The notes below the pieces were generated by a model. That model worked only from the letters and a program-made list of their open reading frames with translations. It searched no databases and was not told the DNA's origin. Below are positions 61,488-63,233 of a stretch of DNA of 63,233 nt, piece by piece. The translations under genes and the position numbers were made by a program. Each line of letters starts with the position of its first letter. Positions within the stretch are counted from its first letter, which is position 1. The DNA is from an uncultured Pseudomonas sp. (GTDB taxonomy: Bacteria; Pseudomonadota; Gammaproteobacteria; Pseudomonadales; Pseudomonadaceae): assembly GCF_946886105.1 (NCBI RefSeq), contig NZ_CAMPHV010000029.1:1-63233 (forward strand), in the 5' to 3' direction.

Positions 61488-63233
61488 ATGTCCGAGTCCC
61501 TGCTCAGCTCCCGCAATCTGGCCTTCGAACTTTATGAAGTGCTCGACGCCGAAGCCCTGACCCAGCGCGAGCGCTTTGCCGAACACAGCCGCGAGACTTT
61601 CGATGCGGCCATCGACACCGCCCGCAGCATCGCCGAAAACCTGTTCGCCCCGCACAACCGCAAGAACGACGAGCACGAGCCGGAATACATCGACGGTGCC
61701 GCGGTGCTGATCCCCGAGGTCAAGCCGGCGGTGGATGCCTTCCTCGAGGCGGGCTTCCTCAACGCCACCCGCGAGTTCGAAGTGGGCGGCATGCAGCTGC
61801 CGAACCTGCTGTCGCAGGCGTGCTTCGCGCATTTCCAGTCGGCCAACGCGGCGACCACCTCCTACCCGTTCCTGACCATGGGCGCGGCCAACCTGATCGA
61901 AGCCTTCGGCAGCGCGGAGCATAAACAGCGCTTTTTGCAGCCGATGATCGAGGGCCGCTTCTTCGGCACCATGGCCTTGACCGAGCCCCATGCCGGCTCG
62001 TCGCTGTCGGATATCCGCACCCGCGCCGAACCGGCCGGCGACGGCACCTACCGGCTCAAGGGCAACAAGATCTTCATCTCCGGCGGCGACCATCCACTGA
62101 GCGAGAACATCGTGCACATGGTGCTGGCCAAACTGCCGGACGCGCCGCCCGGGGTGAAGGGCATCTCGCTGTTTATCGTGCCGAAGTTCCTGGTCAACGA
62201 CGACGGCAGCCTGGGCAAGCGCAACGATGTGGTGCTGGCCGGGCTATTCCACAAGATGGGTTGGCGCGGCACCACGTCCACGGCGTTGAACTTCGGTGAT
62301 AACGGCGATTGCGTCGGCTATCTGGTCGGCAAGCCGCACGCTGGCCTGTCCTATATGTTCCAGATGATGAACGAGGCGCGCATCGGCGTCGGCATGGGCG
62401 CGGTGATGCTCGGCTACGCCGGTTACCTGTATTCCCTGGACTACGCCCGCCAGCGCCCGCAAGGCCGCCAACCGGACGGCAAAGACCCGACCAGCCCGCA
62501 GGTAGCGATCGTCGAGCACGCCGACGTGCGACGCATGCTGCTCACGCAAAAAGCCTATGTCGAAGGCGCCTTCGACCTCGGCCTGTATGCCGCGCGCCTG
62601 TTCGACGACACCCAGACCCTGGCCACCGAGGAAGAACGCCGCAGCGCCCTGGAGCTGCTGGATCTGCTCACCCCGATCGTCAAATCCTGGCCCTCGGAGT
62701 TCTGCCTCAAGGCCAACGAGCTGGCGATCCAGATTCTCGGCGGCCATGGCTACACCCGCGATTACCCGGTGGAGCAGTACTACCGCGACAACCGCCTCAA
62801 CCCGATCCATGAAGGCACCCACGGCATCCAGTCGCTCGACCTGCTAGGGCGCAAGGTCTCGATGAACGGCGGCGCCGCGCTCAAGCAATTGGTCAAGCTG
62901 ATCCAGGGCACCTGCCAGCAGGCTAGCGAATACCCATCGTTGAATGCCCTGCGCGAACCGCTCGAACAATTGCTGGCGCGGCTGTCGGCGGTCACCCTGG
63001 CGCTGCTCGGCGATCTGATGAGCGGCAAGGTCAATCAGGGCCTGGCCAACTCGGCGCTGTACCTGAAAGTCTTCGGTCATATGGTGATCGGCTGGCGCTG
63101 GCTGGAACAGGCGATCAAGGCCGAACAGGGGCTGGCGGCCGGCAATCCGGCGGACCTCGACTTCTATCAAGGCAAGCTGCAAGCCGCACGCTACTTCCTG
63201 ACCTGGGAAGTGCCGAGCTGCCACCACGATCTG
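61488..63233 (+). CDS. Acyl-CoA dehydrogenase, DmdC-like (3' end outside window)
   Basis: 582 codons are visible, open at the right edge. This is a long acyl-CoA dehydrogenase with an extra C-terminal domain, like 3-methylmercaptopropionyl-CoA dehydrogenases. MALTEPHAGSSLSDI and KIFISGGDH are the FAD/substrate blocks. The probable catalytic Glu is E442 in NPIHEGTHGIQ. It would oxidise an acyl-CoA to the enoyl-CoA and pass electrons to ETF. The ATG at 61488 has TTGGAGG upstream. Position corresponds to PA5020, restoring synteny right of the RHS island. Confidence 0.93.
   Translation, partial: MSESLLSSRNLAFELYEVLDAEALTQRERFAEHSRETFDAAIDTARSIAENLFAPHNRKNDEHEPEYIDGAAVLIPEVKPAVDAFLEAGFLNATREFEVGGMQLPNLLSQACFAHFQSANAATTSYPFLTMGAANLIEAFGSAEHKQRFLQPMIEGRFFGTMALTEPHAGSSLSDIRTRAEPAGDGTYRLKGNKIFISGGDHPLSENIVHMVLAKLPDAPPGVKGISLFIVPKFLVNDDGSLGKRNDVVLAGLFHKMGWRGTTSTALNFGDNGDCVGYLVGKPHAGLSYMFQMMNEARIGVGMGAVMLGYAGYLYSLDYARQRPQGRQPDGKDPTSPQVAIVEHADVRRMLLTQKAYVEGAFDLGLYAARLFDDTQTLATEEERRSALELLDLLTPIVKSWPSEFCLKANELAIQILGGHGYTRDYPVEQYYRDNRLNPIHEGTHGIQSLDLLGRKVSMNGGAALKQLVKLIQGTCQQASEYPSLNALREPLEQLLARLSAVTLALLGDLMSGKVNQGLANSALYLKVFGHMVIGWRWLEQAIKAEQGLAAGNPADLDFYQGKLQAARYFLTWEVPSCHHDL

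Overview
The window is a chromosomal segment of a Pseudomonas-type gammaproteobacterium, moderately GC-rich overall. The main evidence is gene order, recalled from memory and not searched. From cpdA to the acyl-CoA dehydrogenase, the genes follow the P. aeruginosa PA4969-PA5020 block almost one for one: cpdA, DUF1249, nudF, thiC, tolC, waaA, LysR, emrE, FAD oxidoreductase, aldo/keto reductase, hldE, msbA, waaL, LPS-core genes, waaP, waaG, waaC, waaF, ilvE, glnE, aceE, aceF, dipA, msrA. No tRNA, rRNA, CRISPR array, integrase or intact IS was seen.

Layout. (1) 1-7.5 kb, minus strand: the 5' 2,499 codons of a giant exported protein, open through the left edge. It has a LamG-like N-terminus, five glycine-rich repeat units and Ig-like domains. 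Two pairs of its units are almost identical at the DNA level. (2) 8.1-14 kb: cyclic-AMP and nucleotide housekeeping genes, then thiC behind a TPP riboswitch, and tolC. (3) 14-23 kb: Kdo transferase waaA, a LysR/SMR efflux divergon, a small oxidoreductase operon, heptose synthesis (hldE) and lipid A-core export (msbA). (4) 23-37.5 kb: the LPS core locus. Eleven tightly packed minus-strand genes run from waaF to the 430-aa glycosyltransferase-like gene, followed after 64 bp by waaL, and contain a chain of WaaP/InaA-type kinases. A heptosyltransferase-like gene sits between waaP and wapP, where I do not recall one in P. aeruginosa. (5) 37.5-50.3 kb: ilvE, glnE, and aceEF behind two GntR/FadR-type operators, then the c-di-GMP phosphodiesterase dipA and msrA. 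(6) 50.5-57.1 kb: an accessory RHS island. (7) 57.2-63.2 kb: a TM2/zinc-ribbon protein, rlmJ, a LysR/MFS divergon carrying a 174-bp MITE, a tautomerase, and an acyl-CoA dehydrogenase cut by the right edge.

The most unusual locus is the RHS island. Two paralogous N-terminal modules (540 and 592 aa), each with its own export signal, both stop inside a YD repeat. They are followed 17 bp later by a separate signal-peptide protein (891 aa) that appears to continue the YD array, carries the RHS core and ends in a variable Cys-rich tail. Its stop codon overlaps the start of a 76-aa two-helix membrane protein. I read this as a split, Sec-exported RHS system with a candidate membrane immunity protein. 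It has no PAAR or VgrG partner in view. That reading is inference from layout and motifs.

Other items of note: a 17-bp-period tandem repeat upstream of ilvE, several REP-like palindromes between genes, kinase-family proteins lacking the catalytic-loop Asp, and a Nudix box with Asn in place of Gly.
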